Assembly (NCBI RefSeq): GCF_004959775.1
Contig: NZ_SJZG01000006.1
Location: 38,993 to 102,992 of the forward strand
Direction of reading: 5' to 3'
DNA length: 64,000 nt
Origin: Agromyces sp. H66
GTDB lineage: Bacteria; Actinomycetota; Actinomycetes; Actinomycetales; Microbacteriaceae
The position numbers and the translations under genes were made by a program. Under the pieces are notes generated by a model, which saw nothing but the letters and a program-made list of their open reading frames with translations, made no database searches and was not told the DNA's origin. Below are positions 37,678-47,154 of the stretch, piece by piece. The number at the start of each line of letters is the position of its first letter. Positions within the stretch are counted from its first letter, which is position 1.

Positions 37678-38058
37678 ATGGCACGTCTGGCAGGAGTCGA
37701 CATCCCGCGCGAGAAGCGCGTGGAGATCGCACTGACCTACATCTACGGCGTCGGCCGCACGCGAGCGCTCACCACGCTCGCCGAGACCGGCATCGACGGA
37801 AACATCCGCGTGAAGGACCTCAGCGACGAGCAGCTCGTCGCCCTCCGCGACTACATCGAAGGCAACTTCAAGGTCGAGGGCGACCTCCGCCGCGAGGTGG
37901 CCGCCGACATCCGCCGCAAGGTCGAGATCGGATCCTACGAGGGCATCCGCCACCGTCGCGGCCTCCCGGTCCGCGGCCAGCGCACCAAGACCAACGCTCG
38001 CACCCGCAAGGGCCCGAAGCGCACCGTCGCCGGCAAGAAGAAGCCCGGCCGCAAGTAA
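37678..38058 (+). CDS. rpsM: 30S ribosomal protein S13
   Basis: A 126-residue protein: [20 protein letters not shown] and the S13 signature [20 protein letters not shown]. It contacts the P-site tRNA and S19. It is preceded by ACAGGAGA. Confidence 0.98.
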   Translation: MARLAGVDIPREKRVEIALTYIYGVGRTRALTTLAETGIDGNIRVKDLSDEQLVALRDYIEGNFKVEGDLRREVAADIRRKVEIGSYEGIRHRRGLPVRGQRTKTNARTRKGPKRTVAGKKKPGRK

Positions 38059-38090
38059 CCGCTCGTCGCCAGATCTAGGAGATTTCACAC

Positions 38091-38489
38091 ATGGCAGCAC
38101 CCAAGGCGGCTACTCGCAAGCCGCGCAAGAAGGAAAAGAAGAACATCGCCGTGGGCCAGGCCCACATCAAGTCGACGTTCAACAACACGATCGTCTCGAT
38201 CACCGACACCAACGGTGCCGTGATCAGCTGGGCCTCCTCGGGCGGCGTGGGCTTCAAGGGCTCGCGCAAGTCGACCCCGTTCGCCGCGCAGCTCGCCGCC
38301 GAGTCGGCCGCGCGCCAGGCGCAGGAGCACGGCATGAAGAAGGTCGACGTCTTCGTCAAGGGCCCGGGCTCGGGCCGCGAGACCGCCATCCGCTCGCTCC
38401 AGGCGGCCGGTCTCGAGGTCGGCAGCATCAACGACGTGACGCCGCAGGCGCACAACGGATGCCGCCCGCCGAAGCGTCGCCGCGTCTAG
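38091..38489 (+). CDS. rpsK: 30S ribosomal protein S11
   Basis: A 132-residue protein with a basic N-terminus and the core [40 protein letters not shown] and the terminal [11 protein letters not shown]. It forms part of the platform of the 30S. No rpsD follows in this cluster, as is common in this family; rpoA comes next. Confidence 0.98.
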   Translation: MAAPKAATRKPRKKEKKNIAVGQAHIKSTFNNTIVSITDTNGAVISWASSGGVGFKGSRKSTPFAAQLAAESAARQAQEHGMKKVDVFVKGPGSGRETAIRSLQAAGLEVGSINDVTPQAHNGCRPPKRRRV

Positions 38490-38500
38490 TTCTCCTTCGT

Positions 38501-38585
38501 CGGTCGAGTAGGGCGGCTGCGCCCGTATCGAGACCCCCGCGGCATCCGCCGGTCTCGATACGGTCCTGACGGGCCTACTCGACCG
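38501..38585. repeat. Large cruciform repeat between rpsK and rpoA
   Basis: Outer arms CGGTCGAGTAGG (38501-38512) and CCTACTCGACCG (38574-38585). Inner arms CCGTATCGAGACC (38523-38535) and GGTCTCGATACGG (38551-38563). The apex is GCGG-CAT-CCGC. It is an intergenic palindromic element of a kind dispersed in Microbacteriaceae genomes; it may also act as a weak terminator. Confidence 0.9.
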
Positions 38586-38664
38586 GCGACACGTTCTCTC
38601 ACAACTCAAGATCCTCGACCTCGCAGGTGTCATATAGCGGACACCCTGCCGAAAGGAATCAACA

Positions 38665-39651
38665 GTGCTGATCGCACAGCGCCCGACGCTCACCGAAGAG
38701 AACATCTCGGAGTTCCGTTCGCGTTTCGTGATCGAGCCCCTCGAGCCGGGCTTCGGCTACACCTTGGGCAACTCGCTCCGTCGCACCCTCCTCTCCTCGA
38801 TCCCCGGCGCAGCCGTGACGAGCATCCGCATCGACGGCGTGCTCCACGAGTTCTCGACCGTCCCGGGCGTCAAGGAGGATGTCACCGAGATCATCCTCAA
38901 CATCAAGAACCTCGTCGTCTCCAGCGAGCACGACGAGCCCATCACCGCGTACCTGCGCAAGCAGGGAGCCGGTGAGGTCACCGCGGCGGACATCTCCGCT
39001 CCGGCCGGCGTCGAGGTGCACAACCCCGAGCTCGTCATCGCGACCCTCAACGACTCGGCGAAGTTCGAGCTCGAGCTCACGATCGAGCGCGGCCGCGGCT
39101 ACGTGTCGGCCAGCCAGAACCGCAACGAGTACTCGGAGGCCGGCCAGATCCCGGTCGACTCGATCTACTCGCCGGTGCTCAAGGTCACCTACCGCGTCGA
39201 GGCGACGCGTGCCGGTGAGCGCACCGACTTCGACCGCCTCGTGGTCGACGTCGAGACCAAGCCGGCGATCTCGCCGCGCGACGCGATCGCCTCGGCGGGC
39301 CGCACGCTCACCGAGCTGTTCGGCCTCGCGCGCGAGCTGAACGTCGCCGCCGAGGGCATCGAGATCGGCCCCGCGCCGGTCGACGCCGTGCTCTCGAGCG
39401 AGCTCTCGATCCCGATCGAGGACCTCGACCTGTCGGTGCGCAGCTACAACTGCCTGAAGCGCGAGGGCATCAACACGGTGTCGGAGCTCGTCGCCCTGTC
39501 GGAGTCGCAGCTCATGAACATCCGCAACTTCGGCCAGAAGTCGGTGGATGAGGTCAAGGACAAGCTCACCGAGATGGGTCTTTCGCTGAAGGACTCCGTG
39601 CCCGGATTCGACGGCGCCCACTTCTACACGGGCTTCGACGACGAGAGCTGA
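38665..39651 (+). CDS. rpoA: RNA polymerase alpha subunit
   Basis: A 328-residue protein from GTG 38665 with GAAAGGA before it. The N-terminal dimerisation domain ([20 protein letters not shown]) and the C-terminal domain for DNA and activator contact ([33 protein letters not shown]) are both intact. It ends GFDDES. Confidence 0.98.
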   Translation: MLIAQRPTLTEENISEFRSRFVIEPLEPGFGYTLGNSLRRTLLSSIPGAAVTSIRIDGVLHEFSTVPGVKEDVTEIILNIKNLVVSSEHDEPITAYLRKQGAGEVTAADISAPAGVEVHNPELVIATLNDSAKFELELTIERGRGYVSASQNRNEYSEAGQIPVDSIYSPVLKVTYRVEATRAGERTDFDRLVVDVETKPAISPRDAIASAGRTLTELFGLARELNVAAEGIEIGPAPVDAVLSSELSIPIEDLDLSVRSYNCLKREGINTVSELVALSESQLMNIRNFGQKSVDEVKDKLTEMGLSLKDSVPGFDGAHFYTGFDDES

Positions 39652-39698
39652 TCGTCTTCGTCCCCGTACTGACCCCTCACCACTGGAGATAACGAACC

Positions 39699-40247
39699 AT
39701 GCCGAAGCCCACCAAGGGTCCCCGCCTCGGAGGCGGTCCCGCGCACGAGCGGCTCCTGCTCGCGAACCTCGCCGCAGCGCTCTTCACGCACAAGCGGATC
39801 ACGACCACCGAGACGAAGGCCAAGCGCCTGCGTCCGCTGGCCGAGCGCCTCATCACGTTCGCCAAGCGCGGCGACCTGCACGCCCGTCGCCGGGTGCTCG
39901 CCGTGATCGGCGACAAGTCGGTCGTGCACGAGCTGTTCACGATCATCGCGCCGCAGGTGGCCGACCGTGAGGGCGGCTACACGCGCATCACGAAGATCGG
40001 CTACCGCAAGGGCGACAACGCTCCCATGGCGGTCATCGAGCTCGTCCTCGAGCCCGTCGTGAAGAAGCAGCGCGCCGCCAGGCCGGCTGCCGCAGCCGAC
40101 GAGGCCCCCGCCGAGGAGTCGGCGGCCGAGGAGACCCCCGCCGAGGTCGTGACCGAGGCCGAGGCCGCGGGCGACGAGGCCGCGGGTTCCGAGGCGTCGG
40201 AGGAGTCGTCGGAGGCGCCCGCCGAGGAGCCCGTCGAGGCCAAGTAG
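39699..40247 (+). CDS. rplQ: 50S ribosomal protein L17 with acidic C-terminal tail
   Basis: A 182-residue protein. The core ([40 protein letters not shown]) ends near residue 128. The last 55 residues are Ala/Glu/Ser/Asp rich ([19 protein letters not shown]) and strongly acidic. It ends the alpha operon with a clear terminator after it. Confidence 0.96.
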   Translation: MPKPTKGPRLGGGPAHERLLLANLAAALFTHKRITTTETKAKRLRPLAERLITFAKRGDLHARRRVLAVIGDKSVVHELFTIIAPQVADREGGYTRITKIGYRKGDNAPMAVIELVLEPVVKKQRAARPAAAADEAPAEESAAEETPAEVVTEAEAAGDEAAGSEASEESSEAPAEEPVEAK

Positions 40248-40265
40248 GTCGCACCACTCGCGAGG

Positions 40266-40295
40266 GGCCCGGATGCCGCGTGCATCCGGGCCTTT
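40266..40295 (+). terminator. Intrinsic terminator of the alpha operon
   Basis: GGCCCGGATGC (40266-40276), loop CGCGT, GCATCCGGGCC (40282-40292), then TTT. Perfect 11-bp stem directly after rplQ. Confidence 0.85.
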
Positions 40296-40380
40296 CGCCG
40301 TCCGATGGAGGCCGGAATGCGATATCCGCCGGCCTTCACGGTCCCTCAGCGCAGAGCCGCTCCTCGCAACGCCCCGCGTC

Positions 40381-40392
40381 TAGGCTTGGAGC
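40381..40392 (+). promoter_or_regulatory. Leaderless promoter of truA
   Basis: TAGGCT (40381-40386), six bases (TGGAGC), GTG 40393. No room for a normal ribosome site. Confidence 0.6.
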
Positions 40393-41334
40393 GTGAGTGA
40401 GATTGCCGGCCCCGAAGGCGGTGGCGCCGACGAGAGGACGGATGCCGCGGCATCCGTCGTCCGGATCCGGCTCGGCATCGCCTACGACGGCACCGACTTC
40501 CGCGGCTGGAGTCGGCAGCCGGGCCTTCGCACGGTGCAGGGGGTGCTCGAGGATGCCCTCGCGACGCTCTTCCGCCGCACGGGTGAGGTGCCGCGTCTCA
40601 CCGTGGCCGGGCGGACCGACGCCGGGGTGCACGCGCTCGGGCAGGTGGCGCACCTCGACGTCTCGGAGCGTGCGCTGGCCGCGGTCGCGCGACCGCGGCG
40701 CGGGCAGGAGGCCGACGCCTCGCCTGAATCGGCGCTCGCCCGGCGCCTCACCGGCATCATCGGCGCCGACGCCGATGTCGTGATCACCCACGCCGAGCGC
40801 GCGCCCGCCGGGTTCGACGCCCGGTTCTCGGCGGTGTGGCGCCGATACGAGTACCGCGTGGCCGACGCCTCCGCGGTCCGTGATCCGCTCGAACGGCGGC
40901 GCACCGTGGTGGTTCCCCGATCGCTCGATGTCGAGGCGATGGATGCCGCGGCGGGCTCGCTCACCGGGCTGCACGACTTCGCGGCGTTCTGCCGCCCGCG
41001 CGAGGGGGCCACGACCATCCGGACGCTGCAGGCGTACGCCTGGCGGCGAGCGGAGGGCGGCGTGCTCGTCGCCTCGCTGCAGGCCGACGCCTTCTGCCAC
41101 TCGATGGTCCGCGCCCTCGTGGGGGCGTGCGTGGCCGTGGGGGAGGGCCGGCTCGAGGCATCCGACCCCCGGGGGTTGCTGCGCACCGCCCAGCGGACCA
41201 GCGCGTTCAAGGTGATGCCGGCCAAGGGGCTCGTGCTGACCGAGGTCGGATATCCCGACGACGCCGAACTCGAGGCGCGCGCGGTGCAGACCAGGGCACG
41301 ACGCGAATTGCACACCGAAGGCATCGTCGGCTAG
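40393..41334 (+). CDS. truA: tRNA pseudouridine(38-40) synthase
   Basis: A 313-residue enzyme that makes pseudouridine in the tRNA anticodon arm. Catalytic Asp lies in TVAGRTDAGVHALGQVAHL; YDGTDFRGWSRQPGLRTVQG is a further family signature. An insert with GADAD-type sequence around residues 95-125 is longer than in E. coli. It is separate from the alpha operon (terminator before) and its own stop forms part of the next promoter. Confidence 0.95.
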   Translation: MSEIAGPEGGGADERTDAAASVVRIRLGIAYDGTDFRGWSRQPGLRTVQGVLEDALATLFRRTGEVPRLTVAGRTDAGVHALGQVAHLDVSERALAAVARPRRGQEADASPESALARRLTGIIGADADVVITHAERAPAGFDARFSAVWRRYEYRVADASAVRDPLERRRTVVVPRSLDVEAMDAAAGSLTGLHDFAAFCRPREGATTIRTLQAYAWRRAEGGVLVASLQADAFCHSMVRALVGACVAVGEGRLEASDPRGLLRTAQRTSAFKVMPAKGLVLTEVGYPDDAELEARAVQTRARRELHTEGIVG

Positions 41335-41337
41335 GCT
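41308..41337 (+). promoter_or_regulatory. Promoter for rplM-rpsI
   Basis: TTGCAC (41308-41313), 18 bases, TAGGCT (41332-41337). The -10 box overlaps the truA stop codon. The leader is about 130 bases. Confidence 0.7.
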
Positions 41338-41471
41338 GTCTCTTTGGTGCCGCCGTCTGCGTCGGCGCCCGATGTTGAGCCCTCCACCCGGGCGTTCGAA
41401 CGCGTGAGCGGCCGAACACCCCCCGGAGCGGGATTCACGAACTCCTCACTCGATCAGAAAGCAGCACTTCC

Positions 41472-41918
41472 GTGACGCGCACCTACACCCCGAAGTCGAA
41501 CGAGATCCAGCGCGACTGGGTCGTCATCGACGCGACCGACATCGTGCTCGGCCGACTCGCGAGCCACTCGGCCGCGCTCCTCCGCGGCAAGCACAAGCCG
41601 ATCTTCGCGAACCACGTCGACACCGGCGACTTCGTCATCATCGTCAACGCCGACAAGGTGGCCCTCACCGGCCAGAAGCTCGAGCAGAAGAAGGCCTACC
41701 GCCACTCCGGTTACCCGGGCGGACTCAAGGCCGTCGGCTACGCCGAGCTCCTCGAGAAGAACCCCGTCCGCGCCGTCGAGAAGGCGATCCGCGGCATGCT
41801 CCCCAAGAACTCGCTCGGCCGCCAGCAGCTGAAGAAGCTGAAGGTCTACGCCGGACCGGAGCACCCGCACGCGGCCCAGCAGCCGAAGCCGTACACCCTC
41901 ACCCAGGTCGCCCAGTAA
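41472..41918 (+). CDS. rplM: 50S ribosomal protein L13
   Basis: A 148-residue protein from GTG 41472: [37 protein letters not shown] and the [19 protein letters not shown] signature. It is an early 50S assembly protein, paired with rpsI 43 bases downstream in the conserved rplM-rpsI operon. Confidence 0.97.
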   Translation: MTRTYTPKSNEIQRDWVVIDATDIVLGRLASHSAALLRGKHKPIFANHVDTGDFVIIVNADKVALTGQKLEQKKAYRHSGYPGGLKAVGYAELLEKNPVRAVEKAIRGMLPKNSLGRQQLKKLKVYAGPEHPHAAQQPKPYTLTQVAQ

Positions 41919-41961
41919 CTCCGGCGCACTCGACGTTCTCGAAATAAGGATTCACACCACC

Positions 41962-42447
41962 ATGGCGAAGATCGCAGACCAGATCGAAGCGGCTCCCGAG
42001 AGCTACACCACCGAGAGCGCCCCCGAGGCGGCTCCGGCCACCCCGCGCCCCGTGCTCAACGTCTCGGGCGCAGCCGTCGGCCGCCGCAAGCAGGCCATCG
42101 CGCGCGTGCGCGTCGTGCCCGGCGCCGGCACCATCACGGTCAACGGCCGTGAGTTCGCGGACTACTTCCCGAACAAGCTGCACCAGCAGCTCATCACCGA
42201 CCCGTTCACGGTGCTCGAGCTCTCGGGCTCGTACGACGTGATCGCCCGCATCACCGGCGGCGGCCCCTCGGGCCAGGCCGGCGCGCTGCGGCTCGCGATC
42301 GCGCGTGCGCTCAACGAGATCGACCGCGAGAACAACCGCCCGACGCTGAAGAAGTCCGGCTTCCTCACGCGCGACGCGCGCGTCATCGAGCGCAAGAAGG
42401 CCGGCCTCAAGAAGGCCCGCAAGGCGCCCCAGTTCTCGAAGCGCTGA
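41962..42447 (+). CDS. rpsI: 30S ribosomal protein S9
   Basis: A 161-residue protein; core from [19 protein letters not shown], with [19 protein letters not shown] and the C-terminal tail [12 protein letters not shown] whose last Arg contacts the P-site tRNA anticodon. The first 35 residues are Ala/Glu/Pro rich, an actinobacterial-type extension. Confidence 0.97.
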   Translation: MAKIADQIEAAPESYTTESAPEAAPATPRPVLNVSGAAVGRRKQAIARVRVVPGAGTITVNGREFADYFPNKLHQQLITDPFTVLELSGSYDVIARITGGGPSGQAGALRLAIARALNEIDRENNRPTLKKSGFLTRDARVIERKKAGLKKARKAPQFSKR

Positions 42448-42468
42448 TCCGGGCCTCCGGTTCTCCGT

Positions 42469-43842
42469 ATGCCTCGGCTCTTCGGAACCGACGGGGTCCG
42501 GGGCCTCGCCAACCGTGATCTCACGGCTGACCTGGCTCTGGGCCTCGCCCAGGCGGCTGCCGCCGTGCTCACGCAGGGGCGCCACGCCGACGAGCTCCGG
42601 GCGGCCGGTCGCCGCCCGGTCGCCGTCGTCGCGCGCGACCCTCGCGTCTCCGGTGAGTTCCTCACCGCGGCCGTCTCGGCCGGCCTCGCGAGCTCCGGTG
42701 TCGACGTGCTCGACGCGGGCGTCATTCCCACGCCGGCGGCCGCGTTCCTCATCGACTCGATCGGCGCCGACTTCGGCGTGATGATCTCGGCGTCGCACAA
42801 CCCGGCGCCCGACAACGGCATCAAGTTCTTCTCGTTCGGGGGCACCAAGCTGCCCGACGAGGTCGAGGACCGCATCGAGTCCTTCCTCGGCCGTCAGAAG
42901 CTCGCGCCGGTGGGCGACGGCGTCGGCCGCATCCAACGATTCGCCGACGCCGAGGACCGCTACGTCGTGCACCTGCTGAGCACGCTGCCGAACCGGCTCG
43001 AGGGGCTCAAGGTCGTGCTCGACTGCGCCCACGGCGCGGCGGCGGGCGTGTCGCCCGAGACGTTCCGCGACGCGGGCGCCGAGGTCGTCGTCATCGGCGC
43101 CGATCCCGACGGCATGAACATCAACGACGGCATCGGCTCCACGCACCTCGAGCCCCTTCGCGCGGCCGTGCTCGAGCACGGTGCCGATCTCGGCATCGCC
43201 CACGACGGCGACGCCGACCGTTGCCTGGCCGTCGATGCCGAGGGCAACGTCGTCGACGGCGACCGGATCATGGCGATCCTCGCGCTGTCGATGCACGAGC
43301 GCGGACGACTCACCGACGACACCCTCGTGGTCACCGTCATGTCGAACCTCGGCCTGCGCCGGGCCATGGCCGAGCACGGCATCCGCGTCGTCGAGACCAA
43401 GGTCGGCGACCGCTACGTGCTCGAGGCGCTCGCCGCGGAGGGCCTCGCGCTCGGCGGCGAGCAGTCGGGCCACGTGATCATGACCGAGTTCGCGACCACC
43501 GGTGACGGAGTGCTCACGGGGCTCCACCTCGCCGCCGAGCTGAACCGCACGGGCAAGTCGCTGGCCGAGCTGGCGTCGGTCATGACGGTGTACCCGCAGG
43601 TGCTCGTGAACGTGCGCGGCGTCGACCACAACGCGCTGCACGACGACGCCGAGATCGCCGCCGCCGTGACTGCGGCCGAGGCGGAGCTGGGCGACTCGGG
43701 TCGCGTGCTCCTGCGGCCGTCGGGCACCGAGCCGATGGTACGCGTCATGGTCGAGGCGGCCGAGCAGGAGACGGCCGAACGCCATGCCGCGGCGCTCGCC
43801 GAGGTGGTCAGGCAGCGACTCGGGTCAGGCACCGCGTCCTGA
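42469..43842 (+). CDS. glmM: Phosphoglucosamine mutase
   Basis: A 457-residue enzyme converting glucosamine-6-P to glucosamine-1-P for peptidoglycan precursors. The phospho-Ser motif [17 protein letters not shown], metal loop [11 protein letters not shown] and the C-terminal [15 protein letters not shown] are present. It is 21 bases after rpsI, so co-transcription with ribosomal genes is likely. It works directly after GlmS, whose gene is 1.1 kb downstream. Confidence 0.97.
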   Translation: MPRLFGTDGVRGLANRDLTADLALGLAQAAAAVLTQGRHADELRAAGRRPVAVVARDPRVSGEFLTAAVSAGLASSGVDVLDAGVIPTPAAAFLIDSIGADFGVMISASHNPAPDNGIKFFSFGGTKLPDEVEDRIESFLGRQKLAPVGDGVGRIQRFADAEDRYVVHLLSTLPNRLEGLKVVLDCAHGAAAGVSPETFRDAGAEVVVIGADPDGMNINDGIGSTHLEPLRAAVLEHGADLGIAHDGDADRCLAVDAEGNVVDGDRIMAILALSMHERGRLTDDTLVVTVMSNLGLRRAMAEHGIRVVETKVGDRYVLEALAAEGLALGGEQSGHVIMTEFATTGDGVLTGLHLAAELNRTGKSLAELASVMTVYPQVLVNVRGVDHNALHDDAEIAAAVTAAEAELGDSGRVLLRPSGTEPMVRVMVEAAEQETAERHAAALAEVVRQRLGSGTAS

Positions 43843-43867
43843 ACGCGGGCGCCGCTCCGCGGAGCGC

Positions 43868-44824
43868 TCAGAGCTTGCGCAGCAGGACGCTCGACACCGT
43901 GTGGTCGGCGCTCTTGCGCAGCACGAGCGACGCGCGCGACCGCGTGGGCCGGATGTTCTGCAGCAGGTTGGGCTCGTTGATGGAATGCCAGATCTCGCGG
44001 GCGCGCTGGCGGGCCTCGTCCTCGGTGAGGCTGGCATACCGGTGGAAGTACGAGCGCGGGTTCGAGAACGCACCGCGCTGGAGCTTCAGGAACCGCTCCT
44101 CGTACCACCTGGCGATGTCGCTGGTGCGGGCATCGACGTAGATCGTGAAGTCGAACAGGTCGCTCACCGCGAGCCGATGCCCCGGCCCCGGCGGCTGCAG
44201 CACGTTGAGGCCCTCGATGATCAGCACGTCGGGCCGGCGCACCGTGATCCGCGCGTCGGGCACGATGTCGTACGCGAGGTGCGAGTAGAACGGTGCCCGC
44301 ACCGCGGCCGCACCGGCCTTCACCTCGCTCACGAACCGGAGGAGCGCCCGCCGGTCGTACGACTCGGGGAACCCCTTGCGCCCCATCAGGCCGCGCCGCT
44401 CGAGTTCGGCGTTCGGGAAGAGGAATCCGTCGGTGGTCACGAGCTCGACGCGCGGCGTGTGCTCCCACCGCGCGAGGAGCTCGCGGAGCAGGCGCGCGAT
44501 GGTGGACTTGCCGACGGCGACCGATCCCGCCACGCCGATCACGAACGGCGTGGGCTCGGGCCTCGTCCTGAGGAACTCGCTCGTGACGTCGTGCAGCGAC
44601 TTCGTGCCGCCGACGTAGAGGTTGAGCAGGCGGCTGAGCGGCAGGTAGACCTCGGCGACCTCACGGAGGTCGAGGGGTTCGCCGAGGCCGCGCAGCTGCA
44701 CGATCTCGGTCTCCCGGAGCGGCGACGGCATCGACGGGGCCAGGGCCGCCCAGCTCGCTCGATCGAGCTCGATGAACGGCGTGATCTGCGCGGTCGGCGG
44801 CGTCGGGCTCTGCGGATCCAGCAC
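43868..44824 (-). CDS. coaA: Pantothenate kinase, type I
   Basis: A 318-residue kinase, first step of coenzyme A synthesis. Walker A is [28 protein letters not shown] and GLNVLQPP are CoaA signatures. GTG 44824 lies six bases behind TAGACT, so it is probably leaderless. It converges with glmM and diverges from glmS. Confidence 0.96.
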   Translation of the reverse strand: MLDPQSPTPPTAQITPFIELDRASWAALAPSMPSPLRETEIVQLRGLGEPLDLREVAEVYLPLSRLLNLYVGGTKSLHDVTSEFLRTRPEPTPFVIGVAGSVAVGKSTIARLLRELLARWEHTPRVELVTTDGFLFPNAELERRGLMGRKGFPESYDRRALLRFVSEVKAGAAAVRAPFYSHLAYDIVPDARITVRRPDVLIIEGLNVLQPPGPGHRLAVSDLFDFTIYVDARTSDIARWYEERFLKLQRGAFSNPRSYFHRYASLTEDEARQRAREIWHSINEPNLLQNIRPTRSRASLVLRKSADHTVSSVLLRKL

Positions 44825-44830
44825 CGTGAC

Positions 44831-44842
44831 AGTCTAGTGTCG
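44831..44842 (-). promoter_or_regulatory. Leaderless promoter of coaA
   Basis: On the minus strand CGACACTAGACT, with -10 TAGACT at 44836-44831 and GTG six bases on. TCTAGTGTCG at 44833-44842 (plus strand) is the exact mirror of CGACACTAGA at the glmS promoter. Confidence 0.65.
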
Positions 44843-44890
44843 ACCGGCGAGGCCATCCGTGTGCACGCACGCGGCGGGTGCACAGCGGCG

Positions 44891-44909
44891 CGACACTAGA
44901 ATCGCCTCC
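44891..44909 (+). promoter_or_regulatory. Leaderless promoter of glmS
   Basis: CGACACTAGAAT, with -10 TAGAAT at 44897-44902 and ATG 44910 seven bases on. It mirrors the coaA promoter. No glmS ribozyme is expected or seen, as the leader is absent. Confidence 0.65.
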
Positions 44910-46760
44910 ATGTGTGGAATCGTCGGATACGTCGGAGAGCGCAACAGCCTCGACGTGCTCATGGGAGGCCTTCGCCGCCTCGAATATCGCGGATACGACT
45001 CGGCGGGGGTGGCGATCGTCGACGACGACGGGGTCATCGAGACGGCGAAGCGGGCGGGCAAGCTCCAGGTGCTCGCCGACGACCTCGAGGCGACGCCCCT
45101 CCATCGCGGCGGCACCGGCATCGGTCACACCCGCTGGGCCACCCACGGCGGTCCCACCGACCGGAACGCGCACCCGCACCTCGGCGACGAGGGGCGGCTC
45201 GCGCTCATCCACAACGGCATCATCGAGAACTTCGCGGAACTGAAGGACGAGCTCCTCGCCGAGGGCTTCGCGTTCGAGAGCGAGACCGACACCGAGGTGG
45301 CGGCCGTCCTCCTCGGCCGCGAGTACCGGCGCATCGGTGAGCTCACCGAGGCGTTCCGGGCCACCGTCTCACGCCTCGACGGCGCGTTCACCCTGCTCGC
45401 CGTGCACCGCGACCAGCCCGGCGTCGTGGTCGGCGCGCGGCGCAACTCCCCGCTCGTCATCGGCCTCGGCGACGGCGAGAACTTCCTCGGGTCGGATGTC
45501 GCGGCCTTCGTCGAGTTCACGAAGCGCGCGGTCGCGATCGGCCAGGACCAGATCGTCACGATCACCGCCGACGACGTGACCGTCACGGATTTCACGGGCG
45601 GCGCCGTGGAGGTCGAGCCGTTCGACGTCGCGTGGGACGCGTCGGCGGCCGAGAAGGGCGGCTGGTCCTCGTTCATGCGCAAGGAGGTGTCCGAGCAGCC
45701 CGAGGCGGTCTCGAACACGCTCCTCGGCCGCGTCGTCGACGGCCGGGTCGTGATCCCGGAGCTCGCCGACTTCGGCGATGACGAGCTGCGGGCGATCCGC
45801 CGCATCACGGTGATCGCGTGCGGCACCGCCGCCTACGCGGGCATGGTCGCGAAGTACGCCATCGAGCAGTGGGCGCGCGTGCCCGTCGAGGTGGAGCTCA
45901 GTCACGAGTTCCGCTACCGCGAGCCCGTGCTCGACGCCGACACGCTCGTCGTGTCGATCAGCCAGTCGGGCGAGACCATGGACACGCTGATGGCGGTGAA
46001 GTACGCGCGGGAGATGGGCGCGCGCACGATCTCGATCTGCAACACGCAGGGTGCGACCATTCCGCGCGAATCCGACGCGGTCGTCTACACGCACGCCGGT
46101 CCCGAGGTCGCGGTGGCCTCGACCAAGGCGTTCGTCGCGCAGATCGCCGCCCTCTACCTGTTCGGGCTCCACCTCGCCCGGGTGCGCGGCACGCTCGGCA
46201 CCGAGGAGCTCGAGGCGCAACTGGCCGAACTGCAGGCGGTGCCCGAGAAGCTCCGCACCGTGCTCGAGCAGGCCGAGCGCGTCGAGCAGCTGGCGCACTG
46301 GATGGCCGACACCCGCTCGGTGCTCTTCCTCGGGCGCCACGTCGGCTATCCCATCGCGCTCGAGGGTGCCCTGAAGCTCAAGGAGCTCGCCTACATCCAC
46401 GCCGAGGGCTTCGCCGCCGGCGAGCTCAAGCACGGCCCGATCGCCCTCATCGAGCCGGGCCAGCCCGTCTTCGTCGTGGTGCCGAGCCCCCGGGGCTCGG
46501 CGAACCTGCACCCGAAGGTCGTCTCGAACATCCAGGAGATCCGCGCCCGCGGGGCCCGCGTCATCGCGATCGCCGAGGAAGGCGATGCCGCGGTGCTGCC
46601 GTTCGCCGACGAGGTGCTGCGCATTCCGCTCGCGGCGCCGCTCTTCGAACCGCTGCTGGCCGTGGTTCCGCTGCAGATCTTCGCCATGGAGCTGGCGCAG
46701 GCGAAGGGCCTCGACGTCGACCAGCCGCGCAACCTCGCGAAGTCCGTGACGGTGGAATGA
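44910..46760 (+). CDS. glmS: Glutamine-fructose-6-phosphate aminotransferase
   Basis: A 616-residue enzyme. ATG 44910 puts the catalytic cysteine at position 2 (MCGIVGYVGERNS), as required after Met removal; a longer frame from 44859 would bury it. The glutaminase domain is followed by two SIS domains (ISQSGETMDTLMAVKYARE, VASTKAFVAQIAALY) and the usual C-terminal KSVTVE. It makes glucosamine-6-phosphate, the substrate of GlmM nearby. Confidence 0.97.
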   Translation: MCGIVGYVGERNSLDVLMGGLRRLEYRGYDSAGVAIVDDDGVIETAKRAGKLQVLADDLEATPLHRGGTGIGHTRWATHGGPTDRNAHPHLGDEGRLALIHNGIIENFAELKDELLAEGFAFESETDTEVAAVLLGREYRRIGELTEAFRATVSRLDGAFTLLAVHRDQPGVVVGARRNSPLVIGLGDGENFLGSDVAAFVEFTKRAVAIGQDQIVTITADDVTVTDFTGGAVEVEPFDVAWDASAAEKGGWSSFMRKEVSEQPEAVSNTLLGRVVDGRVVIPELADFGDDELRAIRRITVIACGTAAYAGMVAKYAIEQWARVPVEVELSHEFRYREPVLDADTLVVSISQSGETMDTLMAVKYAREMGARTISICNTQGATIPRESDAVVYTHAGPEVAVASTKAFVAQIAALYLFGLHLARVRGTLGTEELEAQLAELQAVPEKLRTVLEQAERVEQLAHWMADTRSVLFLGRHVGYPIALEGALKLKELAYIHAEGFAAGELKHGPIALIEPGQPVFVVVPSPRGSANLHPKVVSNIQEIRARGARVIAIAEEGDAAVLPFADEVLRIPLAAPLFEPLLAVVPLQIFAMELAQAKGLDVDQPRNLAKSVTVE

Positions 46761-46788
46761 GCCGGGCGGCCCTGGGTCGGGAGGCGCG

Positions 46789-47154
46789 GTGATCGTCGGC
46801 ATCGGCATCGACGTCGTCGACATCGCGCGCTTCGAGCGTTCGATCGCGCGCACCCCGGGCCTCGTGGAGCGCCTGTTCGCCGAGAGCGAACGGGACCGCC
46901 CGGCGCGGTCGCTCGCCGCACGATTCGCCGCGAAGGAGTCGCTCATCAAGGCGCTCGGCGGACACGCGGTCATCCGGTGGCACGAGATGCGCGTGGTGCA
47001 GGATGCCGATGGGAATCCCGACTTCGAGTTGTCGGGCGGGCTCGCCGAGCACGTCCGACAGCTCGGCATCGATCGCGTGCACCTCTCCATGAGCCACGAC
47101 GCGGGCATCGCCAGCGCGTTCGTCGTGCTCGAATCCGAGCGGGGCGTCGCGTGA
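46789..47154 (+). CDS. acpS: Holo-[acyl-carrier-protein] synthase
   Basis: A 121-residue phosphopantetheinyl transferase from GTG 46789. Metal-binding motifs are GIGIDVVDIARFE and FAAKESLIKALG. It attaches phosphopantetheine from CoA to acyl carrier protein. First of a run of overlapping genes; its stop overlaps the alr start (GTGA). Confidence 0.95.
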   Translation: MIVGIGIDVVDIARFERSIARTPGLVERLFAESERDRPARSLAARFAAKESLIKALGGHAVIRWHEMRVVQDADGNPDFELSGGLAEHVRQLGIDRVHLSMSHDAGIASAFVVLESERGVA

